Source: Paenibacillus oenotherae (lineage in GTDB: Bacteria; Bacillota; Bacilli; Paenibacillales; Paenibacillaceae). From it: 64,000 nucleotides of DNA. The translations under genes were made by a program, and so were the position numbers. The notes beneath the pieces are model-generated. The model ran no database searches. It saw only the letters and a list, made by a program, of their open reading frames with translations, and had not been told where the DNA came from. The number at the start of each line of letters is the position of its first letter. Positions within the stretch are counted from its first letter, which is position 1. The stretch spans positions 1 to 64,000 of the forward strand of contig NZ_JAHZIJ010000003.1 of the NCBI RefSeq assembly GCF_019443105.1. The letters are read 5' to 3'. Shown here in pieces: positions 1 through 9,530 of this stretch.

Positions 1-257
1 GGGGAGAACAGTTTCATCGACGGGATCTGCGTCCCTAAAGATGCTTCGTTTTCCCGGCTACCACCATCGTATAACACTTACAAAAATAGGCCAACCAGAA
101 TTCTCTGGCTGACCTAATAATACGAAAAAGATGCTTCCAGTCCTACTTTTAGTGGTTTTGGAGGCATCCCTTCACATCATTTGGGACTGACTCATTGGTT
201 ATTGAACTTTTCGGACAGCCCCATGGTTTTACTCGCTGGCAGCAACGCCGCCAAGTT
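1..257. other. Intergenic edge with hairpins, no gene
   Basis: No credible coding region is seen between the window edge and the end of the leftward gene at 258. The stretch holds an imperfect palindrome at about 92-118 (AGGCCAACCAGA paired with TCTGGCTGACCT) and, at 126-222, one copy of a two-hairpin element that recurs at 53599-53703. Read leftward, the hairpin at about 130-168 is followed by TTTTT and could terminate the glycosidase transcript. Confidence 0.6.
126..222. repeat. Two-hairpin repeat element, copy A
   Basis: The copy has two stem-loops: GATGCTTCCA pairing with TGGAGGCATC, and a GGGACTG... arm facing CGGACAGCCCC. A second copy of about 105 bp with clearly related sequence lies at 53599-53703. 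In both places the element ends about 35 bp beyond the stop codon of a leftward gene, and the first hairpin is followed by a T-run in the leftward direction. It may be a terminator-bearing dispersed repeat or the remnant of an IS or MITE end; the GGGACTGTC...GACAGTCCC arms resemble IS terminal repeats, but no transposase is present. Confidence 0.7.
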
Positions 258-1331
258 TTATTTGAAGAACAAGAAGTGGGTGGGCAGCGGGCGCAGTCTG
301 CCATCGGAGGGCTTGTTCACGACCCGGCCGTTGAAGATGAGCGAGGAGGAGCCGCCGCCATCCAGATTGTAGCCATCGATAGCACCGAAGCGCGATAGCA
401 GAATTTGCATCTCCTGCAGAGTGGCGCCTGAGCTGCCGTTCTCGTTATAGCCATCCGTTACGAGGAACAGCAGCTGATTGTCCTTGTAATTGGCGATAAC
501 CGTACGCGGTGCGCGCTTGGGGCTGACCTGCCATTTGTCCGGAATCGACTGGGAAACGCCGTTCTTCATCAGCACCGGGACGAAGGAAGCGCCGAACAAT
601 GGCTCCTGCTTGTCGAGCTGCCCCTTATCCCAGTACTTGCCTCCGATCAGCTCCAAATTTTTGTTCATCCCAACGAAGAACAAATCCTTATAGGACGGCT
701 CAAAGCCGCTGATATACTTGCCGTTCATCATCGTTGTGCTGAGCGGATACCGCTTGCCCCGATTATCTGCGAATCCTCCGGCATTCACGCCTGCAACGGC
801 ATTGTACCGCTTGGCCGCTGCGAGCGTAGTCTCGGCCTCTCCGACCTTGTCCTTGCCCAGCACCATCTTCATTCCTTTGCTGGTCTTCAGTTTAACCTTG
901 AGCGCATAGCCCTTGAAATTCTGCGCATTGATCTTGAACAGCTGAGCAGCCAAATTATCGGATTGAATCTGGCTGTAGGGTGTTCCGATTTTGCGTGTGA
1001 TGCGGCGGTCATATATTTTGGCGGGCCTGCCCGCTTGTGTGGTCGCGATTTTGACAATCTGGTTCATGCTGTCATTCGTAGAACGATATAAAGCAATCGA
1101 CTTCTTGATCGACTTGGCTGTCACGGTTGCCGATTTCTTGGCCGTATCCAGATTGCCGAGCAAGCCGCTCATTTGGTTCCCTATAGCGGCCTCGTCCACT
1201 TCAACAGGTTCCGGATAGGTATGCTGCGGCAATGACAGAGAGAAGTTCGCTGCAAGCAGCCAGATCATCAGCCCGACAAAAGGTGCAGTCGTCAACAAAC
1301 AGAAACGGTTGAGCGCTTTGACTGTCATCAT
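258..1331 (-). CDS. Membrane-anchored phosphodiester glycosidase (NAGPA-family) protein
   Basis: This 357-residue protein starts with one hydrophobic segment (about residues 9-31) that should anchor it in the membrane with the rest outside. The C-terminal 200 residues look like the phosphodiester glycosidase domain (PF09992, named after human NAGPA), with the typical GVNAGGF segment, a TVIANYKDN strand and the closing YNLDGGGSSSL motif. Bacterial members hydrolyse glycosyl phosphodiesters or occur in exopolysaccharide loci; the substrate here is unknown. The ATG overlaps the stop of the upstream coiled-coil gene in an ATGA arrangement, so the two are translationally coupled. About 36 bp after the stop lies a hairpin repeat that could end the transcript. 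Confidence 0.85.
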   Translation of the reverse strand: MMTVKALNRFCLLTTAPFVGLMIWLLAANFSLSLPQHTYPEPVEVDEAAIGNQMSGLLGNLDTAKKSATVTAKSIKKSIALYRSTNDSMNQIVKIATTQAGRPAKIYDRRITRKIGTPYSQIQSDNLAAQLFKINAQNFKGYALKVKLKTSKGMKMVLGKDKVGEAETTLAAAKRYNAVAGVNAGGFADNRGKRYPLSTTMMNGKYISGFEPSYKDLFFVGMNKNLELIGGKYWDKGQLDKQEPLFGASFVPVLMKNGVSQSIPDKWQVSPKRAPRTVIANYKDNQLLFLVTDGYNENGSSGATLQEMQILLSRFGAIDGYNLDGGGSSSLIFNGRVVNKPSDGRLRPLPTHFLFFK

Positions 1332-1750
1332 TTCAGCACATCCAGATCCTTCTGCAGTTGGGCCAGACGCTTCTTCACTTCATTGATTTGGGTGTACAGC
1401 TTGTTGCTGTTGTCCGTCTTGCTGCTGGCATTATCCTTGGAGAATTCGAGGAGCTGATTAAGCGCGTCAACCTTCCCCTGCACCTTCGTAATCTCGCTGG
1501 AGAAGCTGGTTTCCATCCCCTTCAGCTGAGCCTCGTACTTGGCTTGCATGGCTGCGATTTGCTTGGCTGTCTGCTGGCTGACCTCTGTCGTAATGTTCTG
1601 CTTTATCTGATCTGTATACCAGATCGCCCCAATAACGCCTGACGCAATCAACAGCATCCAGATGGATAGGAATAGAGGGAGAGTTGCTTTGCCCTTGCGC
1701 CTTCTTGTGTTGTAATTGCCTTGTGTTTCTGTCTCCATGCTTGTGTTCAT
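1328..1750 (-). CDS. Single-pass membrane protein with periplasm-side coiled coil, unknown function
   Basis: The 140-residue product has a short basic N-terminus (RRRKGK), one transmembrane helix at about residues 24-45, and a long charged helical tail with heptad-like spacing (KYEAQLKGMETSFSSEITKV, then LYTQINEVKKRLAQLQKDL) that should form a coiled coil outside the membrane. The start ATG has an AAGGAG site nine bases upstream. The gene is directly coupled to the phosphodiester glycosidase, so it may be a partner or scaffold for that enzyme; this is inference. I do not recognise a named family. Confidence 0.75.
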   Translation of the reverse strand: MNTSMETETQGNYNTRRRKGKATLPLFLSIWMLLIASGVIGAIWYTDQIKQNITTEVSQQTAKQIAAMQAKYEAQLKGMETSFSSEITKVQGKVDALNQLLEFSKDNASSKTDNSNKLYTQINEVKKRLAQLQKDLDVLK

Positions 1751-1924
1751 TCCAATCTACTCCTTATTGCTTTTATTTCATAGGGAACAGGCCGAATCTT
1801 TATTTTAACATAAAAGCATAGAAACTATTAGACCACATATATTTGCTGCTTGCTTAATAGACGGTAATCAACTAGAATTTTTATGATCTAGTTATTTCAT
1901 TCTGCAGCTTTCGGAGGTTGGACA

Positions 1925-2473
1925 ATGGCTAAGCCTGATAGAGCCCGTGGTTTGACCTTGATCTATACCGGTGACGGCAAAGGGAAGACGACAGCGGCGC
2001 TGGGACTGGCGGTAAGAGCAATTGGCCGCGGCAAGCGGGTGCTGATGCTCCAGTTTATCAAGTCTCCCGATCGTACTTACGGGGAACGGAATACGTTCGA
2101 GCGGCTCGGCATTGAGATGGTTCAGACAGGCGTCGGTTTCACCTGGACGAAGACGCCACAGGAGCACCGTGAGGCGCTGGGACTGGCGTGGGAGCTTGCG
2201 AAGGAGAAGATATCCTCCGGCGAATATGAGCTGATCATTCTGGATGAGCTTAATAACGCCTTGGCAATTGATCGGTTCCCGATCGATGATGTGCTTACTG
2301 TGCATGATGTGGTGGAAACGATTCTGAATCGTCCCCACGGCCTGCATATCGTTATTACAGGAAGAAGCGCCAAACCGGAATTGCTGGAGATTGCTGATCT
2401 CGTAACGGAGATGCAGGCGGTCAAGCATTATTATGACGAAGGAATACCTGCTGTGCTTGGAATAGAAGTCTAG
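1925..2473 (+). CDS. cobO: Cob(I)yrinic acid a,c-diamide adenosyltransferase
   Basis: This is a 182-residue CobO/BtuR/CobA-type ATP:corrinoid adenosyltransferase. The P-loop GDGKGKT is at residues 16-22, followed by the family segments RGKRVLMLQFIKSP and, near residue 107, LIILDELNNA (Walker B-like), and the length matches the family. It transfers the 5'-deoxyadenosyl group of ATP to the reduced cobalt of cobyrinate a,c-diamide or later corrinoids in the cytoplasm. A GGAGG site precedes the ATG. It is the first gene of the cobalamin locus but lies upstream of the B12 riboswitch, so its own transcription is probably not under that riboswitch unless reading starts elsewhere. No obvious terminator separates it from the riboswitch. 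Confidence 0.95.
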   Translation: MAKPDRARGLTLIYTGDGKGKTTAALGLAVRAIGRGKRVLMLQFIKSPDRTYGERNTFERLGIEMVQTGVGFTWTKTPQEHREALGLAWELAKEKISSGEYELIILDELNNALAIDRFPIDDVLTVHDVVETILNRPHGLHIVITGRSAKPELLEIADLVTEMQAVKHYYDEGIPAVLGIEV

Positions 2474-2504
2474 CAGTTTCATTCGATAATTGAATAGATG
2501 TAAT

Positions 2505-2695
2505 GGAAACAGGTTCCGGGTTCGGTCCGTCAAGGATGGGCCCGGATTAAAAGGGAAGTTCGGTGAAAGTCCGACACGGTCCCGCCACTGTAATGGATAC
2601 GGGTTATACCCGCCTCTATCGGCATGAAGTCACTGGTTTATCCGGGAAGACGCCGATGAGAGATCCAGAGTCAGGAGACCTGCCTGCTTCTAGCA
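2505..2695 (+). promoter_or_regulatory. Cobalamin (AdoCbl) riboswitch
   Basis: The leader of the corrin operon carries the conserved core of the B12 riboswitch: AAGGGAAGTTCGGTGAAA near 2549, TCCGACACGGTCCCGCCACTG (the B12 box region, near 2570-2590), and GAGAGATCCAGAGTCAGGAG with GACCTGCC near 2655-2685. It is followed by a stem (AACGCG...CGCGTT, about 2782-2807) and a strong terminator, so control is likely by premature termination when adenosylcobalamin is bound. Boundaries are approximate. Confidence 0.95.
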
Positions 2696-2814
2696 ACTTC
2701 ATTCCTACGTGGAAATAGGATGGTGTTCGATGCAAGGTCTTTTATTAACGTTAGCAGTGCAGATTCTTTCTTCGTGAGGGAGAACGCGCAGCCTGCTTTC
2801 CGCGTTGAAATGAC

Positions 2815-2851
2815 GAGCATCCCGCCTTCCGGGCGGGGTGCTCTTTTTTTT
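2815..2851 (+). terminator. Riboswitch-controlled intrinsic terminator
   Basis: GAGCATCCCGCC pairs with GGCGGGGTGCTC around a five-base loop and is followed by eight T residues. It lies between the B12 aptamer and the cbiH60 start, as expected for the expression platform. Confidence 0.92.
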
Positions 2852-2878
2852 GTGTATGGGTCAAAGGAGGCAGGATGT

Positions 2879-4657
2879 ATGAAAGGCAAATTATTTGTCA
2901 TTGGCTTCGGTCCGGGAAGCTTCGAGCATATTACGAAACGTGCGCGTGACACGATTGCAGAGAGTGATGTTGTTATTGGCTACAACACCTATGTGGATCT
3001 GATCCGCGGTCTGATGAACGGCCAGGAAGTGGTGCGGACCGGGATGACCGAGGAGGTCAGCCGGGCTCAGGAGGCGGTTCGCCAGGCGGAGATGGGGAAG
3101 AAGGTTGCTGTTATCTCCAGCGGTGATGCGGGCGTGTATGGAATGGCCGGATTAATCTACGAGGTGCTTGTGCAGAAGGGCTGGTCTGCTGCAACGGGGG
3201 TAGAGGTGGAGGTTGTTCCGGGCATATCCGCGATCAATTCAACGGCTTCTCTGCTGGGAGCTCCTATTATGCACGATGCCTGTACGATCAGCTTGAGCGA
3301 CCATCTTACACCGTGGGCTGTCATTGAGAAACGGATCGAAGCAGCGGCATCGGCCGATTTTGTTATTGCGCTCTACAATCCGCGAAGCGGCAGACGGACC
3401 CGCCAGATCGTTGAGGCGCAGCGCATTATGCTTCAGCATCGATCCGCCGATACCCCTGTTGGCATTGTGAAGAGCGCCTATCGTGACCGGGAGCAAGTTG
3501 TGATTACGACACTGGCCCAGATGCTGGAGCATGACATCGGCATGCTGACAACGGTGGTCATCGGCAATTCGACAACCTTTCTATATGACGGACTGATGAT
3601 TACTCCGCGCGGCTATCAGCGCAAATATACGCTGGATGCCGATGTTCAGCCGTTGAAGCCGCACATGCGTCTGCGCAAGGATGCAGAGCCATGGGCGCTT
3701 GAGGATGAGGAAGCCGATGTGGATCTGGATGCGTATGAGGAGGATGATCTGGATGCCTATATGGAAGAAAGCTGGCATGCAGAGACGGAGGCGGATGAAC
3801 GTTCGGCTGCTGATAGCGACGGAGACTTGGAATGGGAAGAAGAGGATGACGACGCGCTGGGAGACTCGCATCTTGCTGTAAAGCCGGGCAATAAGCAGTC
3901 GGTCGCAGTCGGCTCTTACGGCCTGGCACTTGAAGCGTTGCAGCTTGTGAAGCGCAAGAAAGGCGAGGCCGTGGATGAGGGAGTACCGGCAAGAAATTTA
4001 TTCGTGCAAGAGTCGATTCTGGAATTTGCCGTTAGTCCGGGTGTTGTGAATAAAAAAATAACCGCCGCCCAAATGCTGCTCATCGCCGAAGCGGCCGGTG
4101 AACGGGGGGAGATCGAGTACTCCACCCAGCATCAGCTCATTCTTCGTGTGCCAACCTCGAACCCGGAGACGCTTACCCGCGGGCTGAGAGAAGCGGGATT
4201 GCTGCTCATGCCGCTTGGTGATGTGGCACAGCTCAAGGCATGCGACTTCTGCAACGGGGAGAAGGATGAATCCATCCCTTATGCGGAGCAATTAGCGAAG
4301 GGGCTCAATGGGCGCAAAATGCCCAAGGAGCTTAAGATTGGCTTTAACGGCTGCGGCATGGCTTGCTATGGCGCAGTGAACGATGATATCGGAATTATTT
4401 ATCGCAGGGGCAAGTTCGATCTGTTCCTGGGGGCCAAGCCTGTCGGCAGGAACGCACATTCCGGACAGCCGGTTGCCGAGGGTATCAAACCGGAGCGGCT
4501 TATTGAGACGATTGAGCGGATTGTTGCGGCCTATTCGGAGGGCGGATATCCCAATGAGCGATTTTATAAATATTTTAAGAGAGTCGGCAAGGTTGCGGGT
4601 TATTCGTATCGGGAGGTTCCGATGTTCGTTATTGAGGATGCGGCCTGCGGCGATTGA
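2879..4657 (+). CDS. cbiH60: CbiH60-type cobalt-precorrin-3 C17-methyltransferase with Fe-S C-terminal domain
   Basis: The 592-residue protein joins three parts. Residues 1 to about 240 are a CobJ/CbiH SAM-dependent tetrapyrrole methylase (FVIGFGPGSFEHIT at the N-terminus, SSGDAGVYGMAG, VPGISAINSTASLLG) that methylates C17 and contracts the ring. A strongly acidic linker (about residues 275-330) follows. The last 230 residues resemble the ferredoxin half plus Fe-S region of nitrite/sulfite reductases, with C455-x2-C458 and C492-x3-C496 as likely [4Fe-4S] ligands. The same fusion is known as CbiH60 in B. megaterium. The longer reading frame extends upstream to 2720, but it would run through the terminator; the ATG at 2879 has a perfect AAAGGAGG eight bases upstream. 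First gene under the riboswitch. Confidence 0.93.
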   Translation: MKGKLFVIGFGPGSFEHITKRARDTIAESDVVIGYNTYVDLIRGLMNGQEVVRTGMTEEVSRAQEAVRQAEMGKKVAVISSGDAGVYGMAGLIYEVLVQKGWSAATGVEVEVVPGISAINSTASLLGAPIMHDACTISLSDHLTPWAVIEKRIEAAASADFVIALYNPRSGRRTRQIVEAQRIMLQHRSADTPVGIVKSAYRDREQVVITTLAQMLEHDIGMLTTVVIGNSTTFLYDGLMITPRGYQRKYTLDADVQPLKPHMRLRKDAEPWALEDEEADVDLDAYEEDDLDAYMEESWHAETEADERSAADSDGDLEWEEEDDDALGDSHLAVKPGNKQSVAVGSYGLALEALQLVKRKKGEAVDEGVPARNLFVQESILEFAVSPGVVNKKITAAQMLLIAEAAGERGEIEYSTQHQLILRVPTSNPETLTRGLREAGLLLMPLGDVAQLKACDFCNGEKDESIPYAEQLAKGLNGRKMPKELKIGFNGCGMACYGAVNDDIGIIYRRGKFDLFLGAKPVGRNAHSGQPVAEGIKPERLIETIERIVAAYSEGGYPNERFYKYFKRVGKVAGYSYREVPMFVIEDAACGD

Positions 4658-4722
4658 GAATGGTATTTGGTACTGGCACGGTGATACAGAAGCAGCACAG
4701 AAACTTATCAGGAGGGTGATCC

Positions 4723-5772
4723 ATGGAAGCGGTATTGTTTGTAGGGCATGGGAGTAAGGACACCGGGGGCAATGACGAGGTTAGAGCGTTTGTCGAGGCG
4801 ATGGCGGAGGGATTGGATGTGCCCATTGTCGAAACCTGCTTCCTTGAATTCGAACCGCCGGGGATGAAGACGGGGATGGAGACCTGTATTCGCAGAGGCG
4901 CCAGCAGAATTGCGATTATTCCGATCATGCTGTTCGCGGCTGGACATGCCAAAATTCATATTCCCGCAGCTATTGATGATATGAAGCTGAAGTATCCGCA
5001 TATTGAATTTCTGTACGGACGTCCTGTAGGCATTCATGATCTTGTCGTCGATATTCTGAAAGCGCGGATGATCGAGGCGGGCTGCTTGAACGAAACGGGA
5101 GATGCGGGAGAAGCGATAGCGAGGCAATCGGAGACTGCGATTCTCGTCATTGGAAGAGGAAGCAGCGACCCTGATGCGAACAGCGATCTGTTCAAGATGT
5201 CCCGGCTGCTGTGGGAACGGATGAATGTCAAATTCGTCGAAACGGCGTTCATCGGCGTGACGGCGCCGCTTATGGAGGAAGGGATCGAACGCTGTGTCAG
5301 ACTGGGGGCGAAGCATGTATTTGTGATGCCGTATTTCCTGTTTACCGGTGTGCTGATCAAACGAATGGAAGAGCTGGTAGCTGGCTTGGCGGGCAAATAT
5401 CCGGGCTGCGATTTTACGCTGGCCGGATATTTCGGACTGCATCCCGTCCTTCAGGATGTGCTGAAAGAACGGGCGGTAGAGGCGCTTCAAGACGAAGTGA
5501 AGATGAACTGCTCCATGTGCCAATACAGAATTGCCGCGATGTCAGGCATCGATCATCACCATCATGATCATGAGCATGGACATAGCCATGATCACTCGCA
5601 TGATCACGATCATGGACACAGCCATGATCACTCGCATGATCACGATCACGCACACAGTCATGATCACCCCCATGATCATCACACGGATCATAACGATGAT
5701 CATAATCGCTCAACCGATAAGGGCGCTGAACAAGCTGCCGCCTCTTCTGAGACAAAGGCGGTGCAGCGATGA
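4723..5772 (+). CDS. cbiX: Sirohydrochlorin cobaltochelatase, long form with His-rich tail
   Basis: CbiX inserts cobalt into sirohydrochlorin at the start of the anaerobic corrin pathway. The 349-residue protein is the duplicated long form: an N-terminal half beginning FVGHGSKD and a second half beginning ILVIGRGSSDPD, with the metal-binding region AAGHAKIHIP. Near the C-terminus a MNCSMC motif (C263, C266) is followed by a run of His and Asp (about residues 276-328). B. megaterium CbiX has an equivalent MxCxxC motif that carries an Fe-S centre and a His-rich region thought to hold metal. The His tail is encoded by internal DNA repeats of about 42 bp, so its length may vary between strains. 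An AGGAGG site precedes the ATG, and the stop overlaps cbiJ (ATGA). Confidence 0.94.
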   Translation: MEAVLFVGHGSKDTGGNDEVRAFVEAMAEGLDVPIVETCFLEFEPPGMKTGMETCIRRGASRIAIIPIMLFAAGHAKIHIPAAIDDMKLKYPHIEFLYGRPVGIHDLVVDILKARMIEAGCLNETGDAGEAIARQSETAILVIGRGSSDPDANSDLFKMSRLLWERMNVKFVETAFIGVTAPLMEEGIERCVRLGAKHVFVMPYFLFTGVLIKRMEELVAGLAGKYPGCDFTLAGYFGLHPVLQDVLKERAVEALQDEVKMNCSMCQYRIAAMSGIDHHHHDHEHGHSHDHSHDHDHGHSHDHSHDHDHAHSHDHPHDHHTDHNDDHNRSTDKGAEQAAASSETKAVQR

Positions 5773-6551
5773 GCCGGGATCTGTTGTTTCTGGCTGGCAC
5801 GGGGGATGCGAGGGAACTGGCGGTTCGCATTGGTGCGAAGGGCTACACAGTACTGGCTACCGTGGTTACAGATAGCGCAGCCAAATCACTGGCAGAAGCC
5901 GGAATTGATACAAGAGTCGGCCGATTGGCTGCTGCGGAGATGAGTGATCTGATTGCAAGCACAGGCATTGCCGCTGTTGTGGATGCCAGCCATCCTTTTG
6001 CCGAGGAGGCTTCAAGGAATGCGATAGCGGCTGCGGAGGCTGCCAGCGTTCCATATATCCGTTATGAGCGGGGAAGCAGGAGCTACCATGATCATCCCAA
6101 TGTCACGATAGTGGATGATTATGCCGGAGCAGCCGAACTCGCAGCACAGCGCCGCGGTGTCATTATGCTGACGACCGGGAGCAAGACACTGTCTGTATTC
6201 ACGGAACGGCTGCTGGGAGTGCCGGACACAAGACTTATCGCCCGTATGCTCCCCCGCCTGGATAATATGGAGAAGTGTGAGGCGCTTGGTGTCGAGCAGA
6301 AAAATATTGTCGCCATGCAAGGTCCCTTCTCCAAGGAGCTGAACAAGGCTTTATTCCAGCAGTTCGGGGTTACGCTGATGATTACGAAGGAGAGCGGCAA
6401 GGAAGGCGCGGTTGACGATAAGCTGGAGGCGGCGCTGGAGATGGGCATCGACACGATAATGATCGGCCGCCCGGCTGTTGATTATGGCACGCAGTTTTCC
6501 GGATTTGATGAAGTGATTGCACAAATTGAACGAATGATCGGGAGGCGTTGA
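5769..6551 (+). CDS. cbiJ: Cobalt-precorrin-6A reductase
   Basis: The 260-residue product is CobK/CbiJ, which reduces the C18-C19 double bond of (cobalt-)precorrin-6A with NAD(P)H. Typical segments are FLAGTGDARELA at residues 7-18, VVDASHPFAEEAS near residue 75 and the late MITKESGKEGAVDDKLEAA block near residue 205, which is highly characteristic. The ATG overlaps the cbiX stop by four bases, and the stop codon lies just before the cbiC start, so translation is coupled along the operon. Confidence 0.94.
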   Translation: MSRDLLFLAGTGDARELAVRIGAKGYTVLATVVTDSAAKSLAEAGIDTRVGRLAAAEMSDLIASTGIAAVVDASHPFAEEASRNAIAAAEAASVPYIRYERGSRSYHDHPNVTIVDDYAGAAELAAQRRGVIMLTTGSKTLSVFTERLLGVPDTRLIARMLPRLDNMEKCEALGVEQKNIVAMQGPFSKELNKALFQQFGVTLMITKESGKEGAVDDKLEAALEMGIDTIMIGRPAVDYGTQFSGFDEVIAQIERMIGRR

Positions 6552-6553
6552 CA

Positions 6554-7204
6554 ATGGATTTTCAAACCGAGTTTAAGCCCTTGACGGTGCAGCCGCAGGA
6601 GATTGAGGAGAAGAGCTTTGAGATGATCAAGGAGGAACTGGGCGAGCATCCTTTTACGGAGGAGCAGTTTCCGGTTGTGCAGCGCGTCATTCATGCTTCG
6701 GCAGATTTCGAGCTGGGACGCAGTCTGATATTCCACAGGGACGCGATAACGGCGGGTATTGCAGCTGTTCGCTCAGGCAAGCTCGTTGTGGCGGATGTGC
6801 AGATGGTTCAGGTAGGGATCAGCAAGCCCCGCATTGAGAAATTCGGCGGCGACGTGAAGGTATTCATCTCGGACCCGGACGTGATGCAGGAGGCGAAACG
6901 GTTGAACACGACTCGTGCGATCATCTCCATCCGCAAAGCGATCAAGGAGGCGGACGGCGGCATATTCGCGATCGGCAACGCGCCGACGGCGCTGCTGGAG
7001 CTGATTCGGCTGATCAAGACAGGCGAGGCAAGACCGGGGCTTGTAATCGGCATGCCGGTCGGCTTCGTATCGGCGGCGGAATCCAAGGAGGAGCTGGCCA
7101 AGCTGGATATTCCTTTTATCACGAATCTGGGCAGAAAAGGCGGAAGTCCCGTTACTGTCGCAGCTCTTAACGCGATCTCCTTAATGGCGGAACGGCAGGA
7201 GTAG
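6554..7204 (+). CDS. cbiC: Cobalt-precorrin-8 methylmutase
   Basis: CbiC/CobH moves the C11 methyl group to C12 to form cobyrinic acid. The 216-residue protein shows the family features: IIHASADFELGRSLIFH-like segment (here VIHASADFELG) with the catalytic histidine, VADVQMVQVGI, and the C-terminal GMPVGFVSAAESKEEL...PFITNLGRKGGS block. The start is the ATG at 6554, eight bases after GGAGG; a TTG six bases earlier is also in frame but too close to that site. Confidence 0.95.
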   Translation: MDFQTEFKPLTVQPQEIEEKSFEMIKEELGEHPFTEEQFPVVQRVIHASADFELGRSLIFHRDAITAGIAAVRSGKLVVADVQMVQVGISKPRIEKFGGDVKVFISDPDVMQEAKRLNTTRAIISIRKAIKEADGGIFAIGNAPTALLELIRLIKTGEARPGLVIGMPVGFVSAAESKEELAKLDIPFITNLGRKGGSPVTVAALNAISLMAERQE

Positions 7205-7207
7205 CCC

Positions 7208-8314
7208 ATGAGCAGCGGTCAACAAGAGGACAAGCCGTTAAGGCATGGCTATACGACGGGCTCATGTGCCACTGCTACAACCAAGGCTGCACTGCTCGCG
7301 CTTATTCTGCAGGAGCAGCATCTCGAAGCGGAAATCCGGCTGCCGATCGGGAAGGATGTGACCTTCCAGATGGTTCAATGCGATTTCAACGCCGATTCCG
7401 CAACTGCGGGAACGATCAAGGATGGCGGCGATGACCCTGATGCGACGCATGGCGCGCTTATTCAGTCCACTGTATCGTGGACGGATGGCAGCGGGATTGA
7501 GCTGGACGGCGGTATCGGCGTTGGCCGAGTAACGAAGCCGGGTCTTCCCGTTGAGGTGGGGCTGGCCGCTATTAATCCGGTTCCGAAACGGATGATTACC
7601 GAGACGGCTGCTGCTGTGCTGGAGGAATACGCCATTGCAGAGCGGGGTGTACGGATTGTGATCTCTGTTCCTGATGGGGAGGAAAGGGCCAAGAAAACGT
7701 TGAACGGCCGCCTGGGCATTATTGGAGGCATCTCCATTCTGGGGACGAGGGGAACCGTCGTGCCCTTCTCAAGCTCCGCCTACAAGGCCAGTGTTGCACA
7801 GGCGATCAGTGTAGCTGTGGCAGGCGGCTGCTCCCACATCGTCCTCTCCACAGGCGGCAGGAGCGAGAAGGTCGGGATGGAGATCTACCCGGAGCTGAAG
7901 GAAGAGGCATTCATTGAGATGGGCGACTTTATCGGATTCGCGCTGTTGATGAGCCGGAAGCACCCGGAGATCAAGAAGGTTACGCTTGTCGGCATGATGG
8001 GCAAATTCTCCAAGCTGGCGCAGGGCATTATGATGGTCCATTCCAAGAGCGCCCCGATCGATTTTGATTTCCTGGCCAAGGTCGCGCAGGAGAGCGGAGC
8101 GCCAGCGGACGAGGTCGCGTTCATACGAACGGCCAACACTGCTTCGCAGGTCGGGGATCGGATGGCGGAGCTGGGGTTGAACGTTTTTTTTGAAACATTG
8201 TGCGAATATTGCTGCCATTCCAGCCTGGTGACGGTTGGGGGCGGGCTTGAGGTGGAGACGGTGCTGTGCACGTTAAAAGGGGAACGGTTAGGAAGGGTGA
8301 GCAAGCATGGGTGA
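7208..8314 (+). CDS. cbiD: Cobalt-precorrin-5B C1-methyltransferase
   Basis: The 368-residue CbiD protein methylates C1 using SAM in the anaerobic pathway; it is unrelated to the tetrapyrrole methylase family, and its presence marks the pathway as the oxygen-independent one. Diagnostic segments are [16 protein letters not shown]-like (residues 12-26), [12 protein letters not shown] near residue 72, and the [10 protein letters not shown] and [12 protein letters not shown] blocks further on. It starts four bases after cbiC, with an AGGAG site inside the cbiC end, and its stop overlaps the cbiET start by eight bases. Confidence 0.95.
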   Translation: MSSGQQEDKPLRHGYTTGSCATATTKAALLALILQEQHLEAEIRLPIGKDVTFQMVQCDFNADSATAGTIKDGGDDPDATHGALIQSTVSWTDGSGIELDGGIGVGRVTKPGLPVEVGLAAINPVPKRMITETAAAVLEEYAIAERGVRIVISVPDGEERAKKTLNGRLGIIGGISILGTRGTVVPFSSSAYKASVAQAISVAVAGGCSHIVLSTGGRSEKVGMEIYPELKEEAFIEMGDFIGFALLMSRKHPEIKKVTLVGMMGKFSKLAQGIMMVHSKSAPIDFDFLAKVAQESGAPADEVAFIRTANTASQVGDRMAELGLNVFFETLCEYCCHSSLVTVGGGLEVETVLCTLKGERLGRVSKHG

Positions 8315-9530
8315 GCCCATCAAAGTGATAGGAATCGGTGACGACGGTGCGGCAGGTCTGCTTCCCGTTTATTTGAAGTGGATTCAGGAAAGCGCGGTGC
8401 TGGTTGGCGGTGAGCGCCAGCTCAGCTTCTTCAGCGATTATCGCGGGGAGAAAATAACCGTCAAAAGCGGACTGAGCGATCTCGTCAGCCGCCTGAGCGC
8501 AGAGACGGGGAAGACGGTCGTATTGGCATCGGGCGACCCGCTCTTTTATGGCATCGGCGGTTATTTGGCTGCGCGGCTGGATGTTGAGATCTACCCGCAT
8601 GTCAGCGCGCTGCAGCTTGCCTTTGCACGTATGGGGGAGAGCTGGCAGGATGCCTATGTGACAAGCGTTCACGGACGGAGTATCAAGGGACTTGCGCAGC
8701 GGATCGACGGACGGTCGAAGGTCGCGCTGCTTACGGATGAGAACAACAGCCCGCAAGTGATAGCGGACTATCTGCTTCATTTCGGGATGACGGAATACCG
8801 TGCTTTTGTCGCGGAGAATTTGGAGGGGCCAGATGAACGGATCGGCTGGTACAGCCTCCAGGAAATGCGCGAGGGAAGCTTCTCGCCGCTGAATATGGTC
8901 ATTCTGAAGCGGGATTCGGAGCCGCAAAGGCGCTGGCCGCTGGGCATACCGGATGAGGAATTCTCCCAGCGCAAGCCGGACAAGGGGCTTATTACGAAGC
9001 GGGAGATCAGGGTGCTGACGCTGGCGCAGCTTGGCCTGCATTCCCACAGCATTGTATGGGATATCGGCACCTGCACGGGCTCCATTGCGATAGAAGCCGG
9101 ACGAATCGCCAAATACGGCGAGGTGTATGCAGTGGAGAAGAATGAGGAGGATCTGGAGAACTGCCGCATGAATAGCGCCAAGTTCCGCGTGGACATAACG
9201 ACGCTGCATGCCAAGGCGCCAAACGGGCTGGACGCTTTCCCGGACCCTGACGCGGTATTCATCGGAGGCAGCGGCGGGGAGCTGAAGGAGCTGCTGAGGC
9301 TGTGCGGACAAAGGCTGCGGCCGGGTGGCAGAATCGTACTTAATGCGATTACGCTGGAGAATTTGACGGAAGCGATGGGGACGCTCAAGGAGATCGGCTA
9401 CGAGGCCAGCGTGTCGATGACCCAGATTTCAAGAAGCAAGCCAATTCTGGCCATGACCCGATTGGAAGGACTTAATCCCGTATTTATTGTGACAGCCAGC
9501 CGTGAGGAGGAGAAGGGCAGCGATGAGTAA
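8307..9530 (+). CDS. cbiET: Fused cobalt-precorrin-7 C5-methyltransferase / cobalt-precorrin-6B C15-methyltransferase (decarboxylating)
   Basis: The 407-residue protein is a CobL-like fusion. Residues 1 to about 205 are CbiE, a tetrapyrrole methylase ([26 protein letters not shown]). Residues about 215-400 are CbiT, a class I SAM methyltransferase with the motif [15 protein letters not shown] near residue 248 and [16 protein letters not shown] later. Together they methylate C5 and C15 and remove the C12 acetate carboxyl group. The gene overlaps both neighbours by eight bases (cbiD upstream, cbiL downstream). Confidence 0.94.
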   Translation: MGEPIKVIGIGDDGAAGLLPVYLKWIQESAVLVGGERQLSFFSDYRGEKITVKSGLSDLVSRLSAETGKTVVLASGDPLFYGIGGYLAARLDVEIYPHVSALQLAFARMGESWQDAYVTSVHGRSIKGLAQRIDGRSKVALLTDENNSPQVIADYLLHFGMTEYRAFVAENLEGPDERIGWYSLQEMREGSFSPLNMVILKRDSEPQRRWPLGIPDEEFSQRKPDKGLITKREIRVLTLAQLGLHSHSIVWDIGTCTGSIAIEAGRIAKYGEVYAVEKNEEDLENCRMNSAKFRVDITTLHAKAPNGLDAFPDPDAVFIGGSGGELKELLRLCGQRLRPGGRIVLNAITLENLTEAMGTLKEIGYEASVSMTQISRSKPILAMTRLEGLNPVFIVTASREEEKGSDE